NCBI GenBank assembly: GCA_947632355.1 | Contig: CANROY010000014.1 | Location: 1 to 22,302 of the forward strand | Length of the DNA stretch: 22,302 bases | Source: an uncultured Bacilli bacterium | GTDB lineage: Bacteria; Bacillota_I; Bacilli_A; RF39; UBA660 | Direction of reading: 5' to 3' | In this document: piece by piece, positions 7,889-14,664 of the stretch | How the letters are laid out: each line of letters opens with the position of its first letter | Numbering within the stretch: the stretch's first letter is position 1 | The notes under the pieces: generated by a model | What the model was told of the DNA's origin: nothing | Database searches by the model: none | Seen by the model: the letters and a program-made list of their open reading frames with translations, nothing else | Program-made: the position numbers and the translations under genes

Positions 7889-8999
7889 ATAGTTTCCTTA
7901 TAGGTTTGTTTTGAACCTCAAAAGAATAGGTATTCGTATTCATAATGAGATCATAGAGAATAGATGCCTTTATCTCGGTTTTATATATAATGGAATCTTT
8001 ATTAATTTTCGTAATACTGTTCAATTCTTCTTTTAGACTTTTAATATATGTTTGTCCTTTTTTGGAAAAACCTAAAATTTTGATATAGGATAAAACTTGG
8101 ACATTTTCTTGCTTTCGAATACCAAGTAAAATATGAATACACATACGGTTGATTTTGTTGTAAGTATATCTTTTGGTTTTAACATACTCGATAAATTCTT
8201 GGTAATTATGACTTTTTTGCATTCCTTCTACGAGTCTATTTTCAATGCCTTCATCTACGGTTAGAAAGTTTTCTAAATGAGGAGTTGTAAGTATTTTGGC
8301 TTTTAACAGTTTAAAATAAATATCTTCGTTGTATTCTTGTATATGACTAAGCACAATACTTGGTACATATTTGGAAATCTCTTCTTTATTTTTTATTTTA
8401 TTTCGTATATTGGAAGCACTGATGATGTCTTCCGTACTTTCTAAATCGTGATAGTTGCTGGTTCTTTTAATGGAAATTGGTTCTATAGGGTAGTGGTTTT
8501 TTTGGATGGCTTTTAGATAGGAAATGGCTAGTAAATCGTTTGGATGATTAAAATCGATATCACACTCTATTGCTTTAGCAAGAGCCGTTGGGTAATTTAA
8601 ACCTTCCTTTAATAAAGTTTGTACTTTTTCTTGGTATTCCTTTTGTTCGATTTTACTAACGATTTGTTTTAGTTTTTCAATATTATTTAATTCACTACCA
8701 AAGATAAACTTGGTAATATGAAATGTATTTAGAATTTCTAAGGCTTTAGAAGCAAAGATATCAGCAGATTGCGTTCCATAAAGAACAGGAAGCTCTACTA
8801 CGATATCCACCCCAAAATAAAGGACAAGTTTGGTTTTCTCTTCTTTACTAATTAAACTAATTTCTCCTCGTTCTAAAAAATAGCCATTTAACACCAAAAT
8901 AATGAGAGCATCTGGGTACATTTCTTTAATCTTTTGTAAGTGATACAAGTGTCCATTATGAAAAGGATTGTATTCACATAATATACCGATTATTTCCAT
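7887..8999 (-). CDS. tmcAL: tRNA(Met) cytidine acetate ligase (TmcAL/YlbM)
   Basis: Makes N4-acetylcytidine at the wobble position of elongator tRNA-Met, using ATP and acetate. The start is ATG at 8999, with AGGAAG six bases upstream. This gives MEIIGILCEYNPFHNGHLYH, matching the family's N-terminus; an upstream in-frame ATG at 9029 would add ten unconserved residues. The H-x-G-H nucleotidyltransferase motif is HNGH (residues 14-17). Other family features are HPNDLLAISYLKA, a conserved serine-rich segment (ISASNIRNKI, resembling the ISGxxIR nucleotide-binding turn) and a C-terminal helical region. The length of 370 residues is a little shorter than B. subtilis TmcAL. In Bacilli it neighbours yceD and rpmF, as here, but it is divergent from them. 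Confidence 0.92.
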   Translation of the reverse strand: MEIIGILCEYNPFHNGHLYHLQKIKEMYPDALIILVLNGYFLERGEISLISKEEKTKLVLYFGVDIVVELPVLYGTQSADIFASKALEILNTFHITKFIFGSELNNIEKLKQIVSKIEQKEYQEKVQTLLKEGLNYPTALAKAIECDIDFNHPNDLLAISYLKAIQKNHYPIEPISIKRTSNYHDLESTEDIISASNIRNKIKNKEEISKYVPSIVLSHIQEYNEDIYFKLLKAKILTTPHLENFLTVDEGIENRLVEGMQKSHNYQEFIEYVKTKRYTYNKINRMCIHILLGIRKQENVQVLSYIKILGFSKKGQTYIKSLKEELNSITKINKDSIIYKTEIKASILYDLIMNTNTYSFEVQNKPIRKL

Positions 9000-9054
9000 A
9001 AACATCTTCCTTTTGTCATAGTTTAGCATAAAGTAACATAAAAAATAAAGTAGA

Positions 9055-9083
9055 TTGTAAGAAAAATTGTTTTATTGTATACT
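9055..9083 (+). promoter_or_regulatory. Promoter of yceD-rpmF
   Basis: TTGTAA (9055-9060), 17-base spacer, TATACT (9078-9083). It precedes the start codon by 17 bases, so the leader is very short. Confidence 0.6.
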
Positions 9084-9100
9084 AGTAGTAGGTGGTAAAC

Positions 9101-9586
9101 ATGGAAATTAATTTAAGTACAATACCGGAGCAAGGTTTAGAAATTGATTGTGATGTAGATTTAAGTCCTGATTTTTATAAAAATGCCAATATACATGCAA
9201 TAGAAAATTGTCACGTAAAAGGGCTTATCAAGTATGATTATGAAAATAATTTAGTCCTTGCTTTAACGGTAAAAGGGACATTTTTATTAGATGATGCCAT
9301 TACGTTAGAGGAAATCAAGTACCCATTTACTTGTGAAATTGACGAAAAAATAGAAAATTTAAGTGAATTTTGTGGAGAATTTTATGAAAAAAGCAAAAAT
9401 ACACTTGATATTCGAGAGATTTTATGGGAAAATATTGTATTGGAAATTCCCATAAGTGTTACAAATGCCAAAGAAAGCGATTTAGACTTAAAGGGAGAGG
9501 GATGGTGTCTTGCGAACGGTAAAAAGCAAGAAATTGATCCAAGATTTCAAAAATTACAAGATTTACTTGATGAAGGGAAGGAATGA
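9101..9586 (+). CDS. yceD: YceD/DUF177 family protein
   Basis: DUF177 proteins are encoded next to rpmF in most bacteria and are linked to 23S rRNA and ribosome assembly. The start is ATG 9101, with AGGTGG (9090-9095) five bases upstream; an in-frame GTG at 9092 lies inside that site. The 161 residues end in DPRFQKLQDLL, the family's hallmark C-terminal motif. The central beta region (VKGLIKYDYENNLVLALTVKG) fits. The cysteine found after the central strand in many homologues is absent (the segment reads LLDDAIT), so this copy should not bind metal there. It overlaps the next ORF's first possible ATG by four bases. Confidence 0.88.
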   Translation: MEINLSTIPEQGLEIDCDVDLSPDFYKNANIHAIENCHVKGLIKYDYENNLVLALTVKGTFLLDDAITLEEIKYPFTCEIDEKIENLSEFCGEFYEKSKNTLDIREILWENIVLEIPISVTNAKESDLDLKGEGWCLANGKKQEIDPRFQKLQDLLDEGKE

Positions 9587-9591
9587 TTGCA

Positions 9592-9801
9592 ATGTTTAAA
9601 TTAGACTTACAAAGATTTGCTGTTCCATATAGAAGAACAAGCAAAACAAAAAAAAGAATGCGTCATACACACTTAAAAAAAGAGGCTGGTGTTGTGGTAA
9701 CTTGCCCAAAATGTGGAGCAGCGTTAAGACCTCATCGTGCGTGTGTAAAATGTGGTAACTACAAAAATAAAGAAGTCATTAAAACAGAAGAAGAAAAATA
9801 A
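9592..9801 (+). CDS. rpmF: Ribosomal protein bL32 with a Prp-type N-terminal extension
   Basis: Structural protein of the 50S subunit. The body VPYRRTSKTKKRMRHTH and the zinc ribbon (cysteines 38, 41, 51 and 54) identify bL32. Normal bL32 begins MAVPKRRTSK. Here no start codon precedes AVP directly; translation must begin upstream and gives MFKLDLQRF before AVPYRR. That extension matches the L-x-L-Q-x-F-A motif which the protease Prp removes from ribosomal protein L27 in Staphylococcus aureus. Cutting between F9 and A10 would yield a canonical AVP N-terminus. ATG 9592 is preferred: AAGGA (9578-9582) is 9 bases upstream, whereas ATG 9583 overlaps the yceD stop and is one base from that site. 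Confidence 0.95.
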   Translation: MFKLDLQRFAVPYRRTSKTKKRMRHTHLKKEAGVVVTCPKCGAALRPHRACVKCGNYKNKEVIKTEEEK

Positions 9802-9826
9802 GGAAGTACCAAAGAGTACTTTTTTT
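9802..9826 (+). terminator. Intrinsic terminator of yceD-rpmF
   Basis: AAGTAC (9804-9809) pairs with GTACTT (9816-9821) around CAAAGA, with G-T pairs extending the stem, then a seven-T run. Confidence 0.8.
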
Positions 9827-9847
9827 CATTAGAAAGGAAATGAATGT

Positions 9848-10387
9848 ATGAAAGACGATAGTAGTTATTTTTATGAAAACACACCCCTTATCGATATCGA
9901 CCATTTTGTAGCTTTATTATTAGCAACATTAGCAGAACAAAGTCCTAAAAATCATATGTCTACAATAGAAACAGTACTATTTCCCACCGATTATAAGGAG
10001 AGTATTGCTTCTATTTTATATGAAGAAAATGGTTGGGGGATTTATTTTTCTAGTTTAATCAATACCAAAATGTATTATGAGCATCAATCGGAGTGGGAGC
10101 ACGAATTATCTTGTGCTTTTAATCGTTTTATAGAAAGTCATTCGTATACCTATGATTTTGATGGAGATACTCTGTCCATTGAAATACCGAAAACAGAAAT
10201 CCTAGAAATTTTAAAACAATATGATAAAGAATTCCTTGTTAGTATGGATCGATTTGCTTATTTGCTATTAAATTGTTCTAAAAATAGACATTGGGAGCTT
10301 ATGAAAAAAGAAGCCGACCGAAACCTCAAAAGAGAATACATAAGAATAAGTACTAGTCGTTTTAGTAATTCCTATATGATAGACTAG
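9848..10387 (+). CDS. Hypothetical protein
   Basis: Encodes 179 residues, family not recognised. The ATG at 9848 has AAGGA 9 bases upstream; a three-codon ORF (9840-9851) overlaps the start. The protein is acidic at the N-terminus (DDSSYFYENTPLIDIDHF) and mixed alpha/beta. It contains a tryptophan-rich middle (NGWGIYF, EWEHELSCAFNRFI) and a basic C-terminal helix. There is no membrane span or signal peptide. It sits between the rpmF terminator and its own terminator, so it appears monocistronic, although I see no good promoter in the short gap. Confidence 0.7.
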   Translation: MKDDSSYFYENTPLIDIDHFVALLLATLAEQSPKNHMSTIETVLFPTDYKESIASILYEENGWGIYFSSLINTKMYYEHQSEWEHELSCAFNRFIESHSYTYDFDGDTLSIEIPKTEILEILKQYDKEFLVSMDRFAYLLLNCSKNRHWELMKKEADRNLKREYIRISTSRFSNSYMID

Positions 10388-10397
10388 TGCTTTTTAT
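10348..10397 (+). terminator. Intrinsic terminator overlapping the end of the 9848-10387 gene
   Basis: AAGTACTAGTC (10348-10358) pairs with GACTAGTGCTT (10382-10392), an 11-bp stem with one T-G pair and a 23-base loop, followed by T-rich sequence. The stop codon is inside the 3' arm. Confidence 0.65.
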
Positions 10398-10426
10398 TTG
10401 ACAAACGATATAGATATTTTTATAAT
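10398..10426 (+). promoter_or_regulatory. Perfect consensus sigma-A promoter
   Basis: TTGACA (10398-10403), exactly 17 bases, TATAAT (10421-10426). This is the only promoter in the window matching both hexamers fully. It lies directly after a terminator and fires into a region with no recognisable gene. Confidence 0.8.
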
Positions 10427-10442
10427 AAAACGACGAATTGTA

Positions 10443-10785
10443 GTGAGGGATTATAATTCTGAATTAGCGATTGGAGAAACGAGAACAAGAAAAGTTGCCT
10501 ATTTAAGAAATTTATATTTACTATCCTTAATTGAAAGCTTAGATAAAAGTACTTTTTATAGATTTTTTAGCAATAATAAAGAAATAATTCAACAAATAAA
10601 GTCCCCTTATTCGATTATTAAACGTATACAATAGGAAGCAGAAACGTATTTGGTTGAAGAAGATAACGAAGTATCAAATGACATTGAAAGACAAGAGGTA
10701 ACTTTAAAACGTCAAAAGCCACAAAAAAGTAAAAATTCCAATGGGGGGGGGGGGTTAATTAAACCTTCTTTTTTATTGCAATAAA
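10443..10785 (+). pseudogene. Probable decayed reading frame with an in-frame TAG and a 12-G run
   Basis: One frame is open from the promoter to a TAG at 10632-10634 (ending PYSIIKRIQ). It then continues in the same frame with protein-like, glutamate- and lysine-rich sequence (EAETYLVEEDNEV, then QKPQKSKNSN) through the 12-G run to a TAA at 10783-10785. The only long start, a TTG at 10398, lies inside the -35 hexamer and cannot be used from that promoter. The GTG at 10443 has no ribosome site. TAG is a genuine stop elsewhere in the window, so I read this as a remnant. It could instead be an untranslated RNA of about 385 bases ending at the hairpin at 10786-10816. The family is not recognised. 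Confidence 0.4.
10743..10754. repeat. Homopolymeric run of 12 G
   Basis: Twelve consecutive G in an AT-rich setting, preceded by CCAAT. A gain or loss of one base would put a stop within a few codons of the run. A second such run, also preceded by CCAAT, is at 22281-22290. Confidence 0.9.
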
Positions 10786-10816
10786 AAAACCCAAACAAAT
10801 GGGCTTTCATTTTTTA
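10783..10816. terminator. Terminator of tRNA-Arg, probably bidirectional
   Basis: AAAACCCA (10786-10793) pairs with TGGGCTTT (10800-10807) around a 6-base loop. Read on the minus strand it ends in a seven-T run (10783-10789) just downstream of the tRNA. On the plus strand a T6 run (10811-10816) follows, so it may also stop transcripts from 10398. Confidence 0.7.
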
Positions 10817-10819
10817 AAG

Positions 10820-10896
10820 TGGTGTCCCGGATGTGATTCGAACACATGACCGTACGCTTAGAAGGCGTATGCTCTATCCAGCTGAGCTACCGGGAC
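10820..10896 (-). tRNA. tRNA-Arg (anticodon TCT)
   Basis: On the minus strand the 7-bp acceptor stem GTCCCGG/CCGGGAC closes the molecule, followed by A and an encoded CCA (10820-10822). The D arm is GCTCAGCTGGATAGAGC, the anticodon arm TACGC-CTTCTAA-GCGTA, and the T arm contains the standard TTCGAAT loop. Anticodon TCT reads AGA and AGG, the favoured arginine codons in this AT-rich DNA. Confidence 0.97.
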
Positions 10897-10916
10897 GTAT
10901 CAGCAAGGACAACTTG

Positions 10917-10945
10917 ATTATATAATATTATTTTGGATTATTCAA
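10917..10945 (-). promoter_or_regulatory. Promoter of tRNA-Arg inside the gerM 3' end
   Basis: On the minus strand TTGAAT (10945-10940), 17 bases, TATAAT (10922-10917). The -35 overlaps the last codons of gerM. Confidence 0.65.
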
Positions 10946-11888
10946 GCGAATTTATTACAAAATTCACATTTTGAGCATTATTTTCGACATTAAATTCCAC
11001 TTTATCTATATGATAAGTATCTCTTAAAGATAAAAAAATGGTGTATTTCACTTCTTCTAAAACGGTATCATTCATTAAATCATCAAGTAAATATTCATTA
11101 AAACTTAAACGAATTTCATTTTCTAAAATTTCATAATTGGTAATTTCCGCATTGGCGTGCAAGTAACTAATTAAGTTTGATTCATAAACGGGAGAACTTT
11201 TTAACTTTTCAATAATAATTTCTACCTTTTCTTGCTCACTATTATCGACATATGTAATTGGAACATAGTAAAAATAATCATCCATTTTGCTACCATAATA
11301 AATCGTTGTTTGTGTGGTATTTTTAATACTATCCAAATCATACACTTTGTTTACACCGAAATTCTTGTCTAAAATGGGTGGCAATTTTTCTTTACTAAAG
11401 GGTAGTTCTAAGAGTTGTTCACCTTCCACAAAAATTAAAATAGAATCAACACCATTTACTTCCGTAAGAGAATAAATAAGACTTTCAATTATTTTACGTT
11501 CCATTTCTTTGGTTGTATTTAAAAATTCTTTGGAAAAATCGAGTTTTAGGATTCCTTTTTCTAAAGATAAATTGTTAATCTCTGTATTTGAAGGAATTAC
11601 CCCAGAAAAGTTCGTTGGTAAATAAGCACTTTCTTTGCTTTTTAAAGTCAGTAAACTTATAATTTCTTTGATTTGCTCTAATGGTTCTTCTCGATTTACC
11701 ATGGCACTAATACGACTTACATACCCTGCATGATCCAAAACATAAATAGAACTTGTTTTCACTTCATTATAAGAAAGAGATTTTGGATATTCTTTTTCTA
11801 ATTTGGTTGGAAAAAAATACGTAATTAATAAAATCAATAAGGCTAGGGAAGAGATGGTAATTCGTTTTATTATTCCTTTTTTTAACAT
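10938..11888 (-). CDS. gerM: GerM-like sporulation/germination protein with two GerMN domains
   Basis: GerM in Bacillus subtilis is a sporulation protein in the space between mother cell and forespore, needed for SpoIIQ-SpoIIIAH channel assembly and for germination. This protein of 316 residues has a short basic N-terminus and one membrane anchor (about residues 10-26). B. subtilis GerM has a lipobox cysteine, which I do not see here. Two GerMN repeats follow (about 47-165 and 190-310). Each contains the pattern of a start strand, an IKEII or VEIIIEKL helix, a surface loop and a strand ending in KLDFSKEF or RLSFNEYL. The ATG has AGGTGA eight bases upstream. Its proximity to spoIIIAH supports the assignment. 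A terminator separates it from gerE. Confidence 0.85.
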   Translation of the reverse strand: MLKKGIIKRITISSLALLILLITYFFPTKLEKEYPKSLSYNEVKTSSIYVLDHAGYVSRISAMVNREEPLEQIKEIISLLTLKSKESAYLPTNFSGVIPSNTEINNLSLEKGILKLDFSKEFLNTTKEMERKIIESLIYSLTEVNGVDSILIFVEGEQLLELPFSKEKLPPILDKNFGVNKVYDLDSIKNTTQTTIYYGSKMDDYFYYVPITYVDNSEQEKVEIIIEKLKSSPVYESNLISYLHANAEITNYEILENEIRLSFNEYLLDDLMNDTVLEEVKYTIFLSLRDTYHIDKVEFNVENNAQNVNFVINSLE

Positions 11889-11936
11889 AATAAAGTCACC
11901 TAATACATTGTATTGTTTGTAAGTATTTTTAAGAAC

Positions 11937-11966
11937 AAAAAATGCTCATCTTTTTTAAGATGAACA
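11937..11966 (-). terminator. Intrinsic terminator of gerE
   Basis: Read on the minus strand, TGTTCATCTT pairs with AAGATGAGCA (10 bp, one T-G pair) around AAAA and is followed by a T6 run. It lies directly after the gerE stop codon. Confidence 0.8.
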
Positions 11967-11970
11967 CTTA

Positions 11971-12180
11971 TTATTCAATGGTTATTTCTCCTAGTTTTAC
12001 GAGTTCAACAACAGCTTGAGCACGACCTTTAACACCTAATTTTTGCATGGCATTGGAAATATGATTACGTACCGTTTTTTCACTAATTCCTAAAAATTCA
12101 GCAATTTCTTTGGTGGATTTATTTAAAACGAGTAATTCAAATACTTCTTGTTCACGCGTGGTTAAAATACTACTTTTCAT
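11971..12180 (-). CDS. gerE: GerE, late mother-cell sporulation regulator
   Basis: GerE is a small LuxR-type DNA-binding protein that adjusts the sigma-K regulon and spore-coat genes late in sporulation. The 69 residues are essentially one helix-turn-helix domain. The segment ISEKTVRNHISNAMQKLGVK, as I recall it, is identical to B. subtilis GerE, and LTTREQEVFELL and STKEIAEFL flank it. There is no receiver domain, as expected. ATG 12180 has GAGGA six bases upstream; the preceding in-frame TTG (12183) is poorly placed. GerE is usual in Bacillales and generally lacking in clostridia, which helps place the organism. A sigma-K-like promoter candidate lies at 12217-12243. Confidence 0.95.
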   Translation of the reverse strand: MKSSILTTREQEVFELLVLNKSTKEIAEFLGISEKTVRNHISNAMQKLGVKGRAQAVVELVKLGEITIE

Positions 12181-12216
12181 CAAGAATCCTCACTTTCTTT
12201 ATACTAACATCTATAA

Positions 12217-12243
12217 TATTTTATGAGACTCTAGTATTTAAGT
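12217..12243 (-). promoter_or_regulatory. Candidate sigma-K promoter of gerE
   Basis: On the minus strand AC (12243-12242), 16 bases, CATAAAATA (12225-12217). This matches the sigma-K form AC-N16/17-CATAnnnTA. In B. subtilis gerE is transcribed by sigma-K. The short motif makes chance matches possible. Confidence 0.45.
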
Positions 12244-12266
12244 GAGAGAATATGCCTAAAAACTTT

Positions 12267-12767
12267 TTAACCTTGAAATTTTACGACAATATACATATTG
12301 GTATCGTATTCTTCTTGAATGGCACGAATAATGTTATTAGCAAGAGTATTATTATGTTCTTTACTTGCAACCGTAACCGTTATTTGGTCATTTTTAATTT
12401 TAATAAAGCTTTCTAAATTAAACTTTTCTTTAATTTTCTTTTCTAAACTTTCTTCTTTTCCTTTATTCGCATTTAGTGTTTGAAGAGAATTATAAGCATC
12501 ATTTTTTTCTTGTAAACTTGCTTCATTATCTAAAAGAATTGTTTGTAAACTTTCCATTTCTTTTAACATTTCTTCTTCATCTTGAACTCTTAAGGAAACT
12601 AAAATACTACTATCGGTGGTTTCTACGACTTCATTTGTATCTTCTACGGTACTAGATACAGCCATATCCATTAGTTCATTGCCATCTTTTATGGTAACAT
12701 AATAAATCCCTAGTACAAGAATTAAACTAAAAAGTGTAACAAACCATAAACTTTGTTTATTAATCAT
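12267..12767 (-). CDS. spoIIIAH: SpoIIIAH, stage III sporulation channel protein
   Basis: SpoIIIAH sits in the mother-cell membrane and binds forespore SpoIIQ to form the feeding-tube channel. The 166-residue protein shows the family layout: an N-terminus NKQSLWFVTLFSLILVLGIYY giving one membrane span (about 6-24), a linker, a coiled-coil stretch (about 65-105) and a C-terminal ring-building domain ending in EYDTNMYIVVKFQG. ATG 12767 has GGAGGG (12780-12775) seven bases upstream; an in-frame TTG at 12782 lies before that site. The other seven spoIIIA genes are not adjacent, so spoIIIAH stands alone here, although it may equally be a homologue outside a complete operon. It is followed by gerE and gerM on the same strand. 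Confidence 0.88.
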   Translation of the reverse strand: MINKQSLWFVTLFSLILVLGIYYVTIKDGNELMDMAVSSTVEDTNEVVETTDSSILVSLRVQDEEEMLKEMESLQTILLDNEASLQEKNDAYNSLQTLNANKGKEESLEKKIKEKFNLESFIKIKNDQITVTVASKEHNNTLANNIIRAIQEEYDTNMYIVVKFQG

Positions 12768-12790
12768 TTTAAATCCCTCCAACTTACTTA

Positions 12791-12818
12791 AACATATGCA
12801 TATTTCTTCTTTTTATGC
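12791..12818 (-). promoter_or_regulatory. Candidate sigma-E promoter of spoIIIAH
   Basis: On the minus strand GCATAAA (12818-12812), 13 bases, CATATGTT (12798-12791). This fits the sigma-E form with a GnATA -35 and CATAnnnT -10, at slightly short spacing. spoIIIA genes are sigma-E controlled in B. subtilis. Confidence 0.4.
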
Positions 12819-12821
12819 TAC

Positions 12822-12850
12822 TATACAAGAAAAAAGTTTCATGATATAAT
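12822..12850 (+). promoter_or_regulatory. Promoter of the CmpB-family gene
   Basis: TATAAT at 12845-12850 preceded by TGA (extended -10). TATACA at 12822-12827 is a weak -35 with 17-base spacing. Confidence 0.5.
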
Positions 12851-12867
12851 CAAACTAGGGTGACGCT

Positions 12868-13602
12868 ATGAAAATGAGTTTTGCTTATTTATTCTTAGTT
12901 TTTATGTTTTATAGTGTTTTAGGATATCTTTGTGAAATCGTATGTTCTAGTATAAAACAAAAAAAGTTAGTGAATCGTGGTTTTTTATGTGGACCTTATT
13001 GTCCAATATATGGAGTAGGGAGTCTTTTTATATTACTTTTATTATCTCGCTTTAAAGAAGACCCTGTCGTTGTGTATATTTTGGGGGCTATTTTAACTTC
13101 TGCTATCGAATATGTAACGAGTTTTCTATTAGAAAAAATATTTCATAATAAATGGTGGGATTATAGTGATGAAAAATTTAATATCCACGGTCGAGTTTTT
13201 CTATTTAACACGCTTTTATTTGGATTTGGAACACTCATTATTATTTATACCGGAAATGATATTGTAAACTATTTGTTAGGATTTTTATCACCACAAGTCA
13301 TGAATATTTTAGCTTTTAGTTTACTTGCTATCTTTGTTGTAGATGTTATCTATTCTTGTGTGGTTGCTTATAACTTAAGAAATCGTTTGATTATATGTGA
13401 AGAATTAAAACAAGAGAAATTAGCAAAAATACCAAGTTTACTTGATAAATCTTTAAGAGAGAGAGTAGAAAAACTTAAAAGATATCCAAAACGTTTGTTA
13501 GAGGCATTTCCAAACTTACAAATTACAAATGCCAAAGAATTGGATTTATTAAAAAAGATTCGTGATAAGAAAAAGGATGTATCGAAAACGAAAAGAAAGT
13601 AA
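12868..13602 (+). CDS. CmpB-family (putative ABC transporter type IV, PF06541) membrane protein
   Basis: A 244-residue polytopic membrane protein of unknown transport function. Family signatures are NRGFLCGPYCPIYGVGSL after the first span and the conserved EYVTSFLLEKIF, WWDYSDEKFNIHGR block. About five membrane segments are visible (residues roughly 5-24, 45-60, 66-88, 107-127 and 138-165). A basic cytoplasmic tail (about 170-244) is rich in lysine and arginine. No ATP-binding partner is encoded nearby, and the family name is historical, so real ABC transport is unproven. AGGGTGA lies just upstream of the ATG. It is divergent from spoIIIAH. Confidence 0.85.
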   Translation: MKMSFAYLFLVFMFYSVLGYLCEIVCSSIKQKKLVNRGFLCGPYCPIYGVGSLFILLLLSRFKEDPVVVYILGAILTSAIEYVTSFLLEKIFHNKWWDYSDEKFNIHGRVFLFNTLLFGFGTLIIIYTGNDIVNYLLGFLSPQVMNILAFSLLAIFVVDVIYSCVVAYNLRNRLIICEELKQEKLAKIPSLLDKSLRERVEKLKRYPKRLLEAFPNLQITNAKELDLLKKIRDKKKDVSKTKRK

Positions 13603-13631
13603 TTGTTTCTTGTTTCAAAAAAAGATATAAT
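13603..13631 (+). promoter_or_regulatory. Promoter of the exported protein gene at 13655
   Basis: TTGTTT (13603-13608), 17 bases, TATAAT (13626-13631), starting right after the CmpB-family stop codon. Confidence 0.65.
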
Positions 13632-13654
13632 AAAGATAATAAGGAGAATCGATT

Positions 13655-14533
13655 ATGAAATTACAAAAATTTATTAAAAATAAAAAAGTTAAAAATAGTA
13701 TTCTAGTAAGTATAGTAGCACTTGTTTTGATAATCGGTGGTGTAACTTTCTATCGTACATTTGCTTTCTATGAAGAAAAGGAAAGCTTTGATGTTTTAAT
13801 GGGAGTGGTTCCAGATTTTAGAGATGATGATTTTAAAAAACTAGTAGATATTATTGGTAGTCATGCTAAAAATTATGATGAATTGCTGACAAATGAAGAG
13901 GATGTTGATCGTATCGTAGAGTCTAAAGAAGCTATGGAATTAATAAAAGATTCCGATGAATTGAAAGATAAAATCAAAACGAATGAAGCTTATCCTAAAA
14001 TTGTAGAAAAATTTTTGAATTCAACGGTTCTTTCGAATGAAGAAAAATATAATGCAGGATTACCATGTTATTTATACAATATGGGTACAATATCTAGTAT
14101 GATTGGTAGTTTTGCTAATCAAGTATGGCATAGAACAGATCTGCCGTATTACGATGCTAATAATACTTTTTGTAAAAATGATACAAATAGCTATAATTTT
14201 GAAGTTTCCTATGCAGGCACTTATATCACACTCTATAGTAGTAAACAAGTAAATTTACAAAACTATAATCATTTAGGAATGTATTATAGTCATAATACAA
14301 ATTATGCTAATTTAACAGGAATTACGACTTTAGGAATTGCCAGTGACCAAAATATAAATAATTTTTTAACTTCAAATTTAGAAAAATATAATAATAGTGA
14401 TGCCACAACTTTTTTAAAAGTAGATATTCAAGATTATGATGGTAGTTACTATATTAAAATAAAAGTCCAACATAATGGTGAGCTTTTGAGTAATACAGTA
14501 TATAATTTTGTTCAAAATATTATTGTATATTAA
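13655..14533 (+). CDS. Membrane-anchored exported protein of unknown function
   Basis: A 292-residue protein with a basic N-terminus and one membrane span (about residues 15-34), followed by FYEEKESFDVLMGVVPDF. A span followed by a FAFYEEKESF...G-x-VPDF linker recurs, in my recollection, in surface proteins of uncultured low-GC Firmicutes. I know no function for it. Residues about 55-125 are charged and helical. Residues about 135-292 are asparagine- and tyrosine-rich, predicted beta, with two cysteines (in LPCYLYN and NTFCKND) that could form a disulfide outside the cell. AAGGAG precedes the ATG. It is transcribed alone, upstream of the bacteriocin operon; a link to that operon is only positional. 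Confidence 0.75.
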   Translation: MKLQKFIKNKKVKNSILVSIVALVLIIGGVTFYRTFAFYEEKESFDVLMGVVPDFRDDDFKKLVDIIGSHAKNYDELLTNEEDVDRIVESKEAMELIKDSDELKDKIKTNEAYPKIVEKFLNSTVLSNEEKYNAGLPCYLYNMGTISSMIGSFANQVWHRTDLPYYDANNTFCKNDTNSYNFEVSYAGTYITLYSSKQVNLQNYNHLGMYYSHNTNYANLTGITTLGIASDQNINNFLTSNLEKYNNSDATTFLKVDIQDYDGSYYIKIKVQHNGELLSNTVYNFVQNIIVY

Positions 14534-14580
14534 AATGTGATTACTTCAATATTTTAAAAATAAGACGTTTGGTTTAAAGT

Positions 14581-14608
14581 GGGATAGTTAAAAATTATCC
14601 TATTTTTT
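14581..14608 (+). terminator. Terminator of the 13655-14533 gene
   Basis: GGGATAGTT (14581-14589) pairs with AATTATCCT (14593-14601) through a tight AAA loop with two G-T pairs, then T6. Confidence 0.6.
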
Positions 14609-14664
14609 ATTTATATTTGTATCAAAAAGTAATCAATAGGAAATACAAATTTTACTTAATTTAA

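Noticed and set aside
10398..10634. A 78-codon ORF starting with TTG
   Set aside because: The TTG is the -35 hexamer of a perfect promoter and the ORF has no ribosome site, so it is not listed as an intact gene; the region is listed as a probable remnant.
10769..10788. A perfect 20-bp palindrome (T6-ATTGCAAT-A6)
   Set aside because: It is mostly A/T runs next to the terminator and is better explained as overlapping T- and A-tracts than as an operator.
11889..11935. A sigma-E-like -10 (AATACAAT) upstream of gerM
   Set aside because: No matching -35 lies at 13-16 bases, so a promoter call is not supported.
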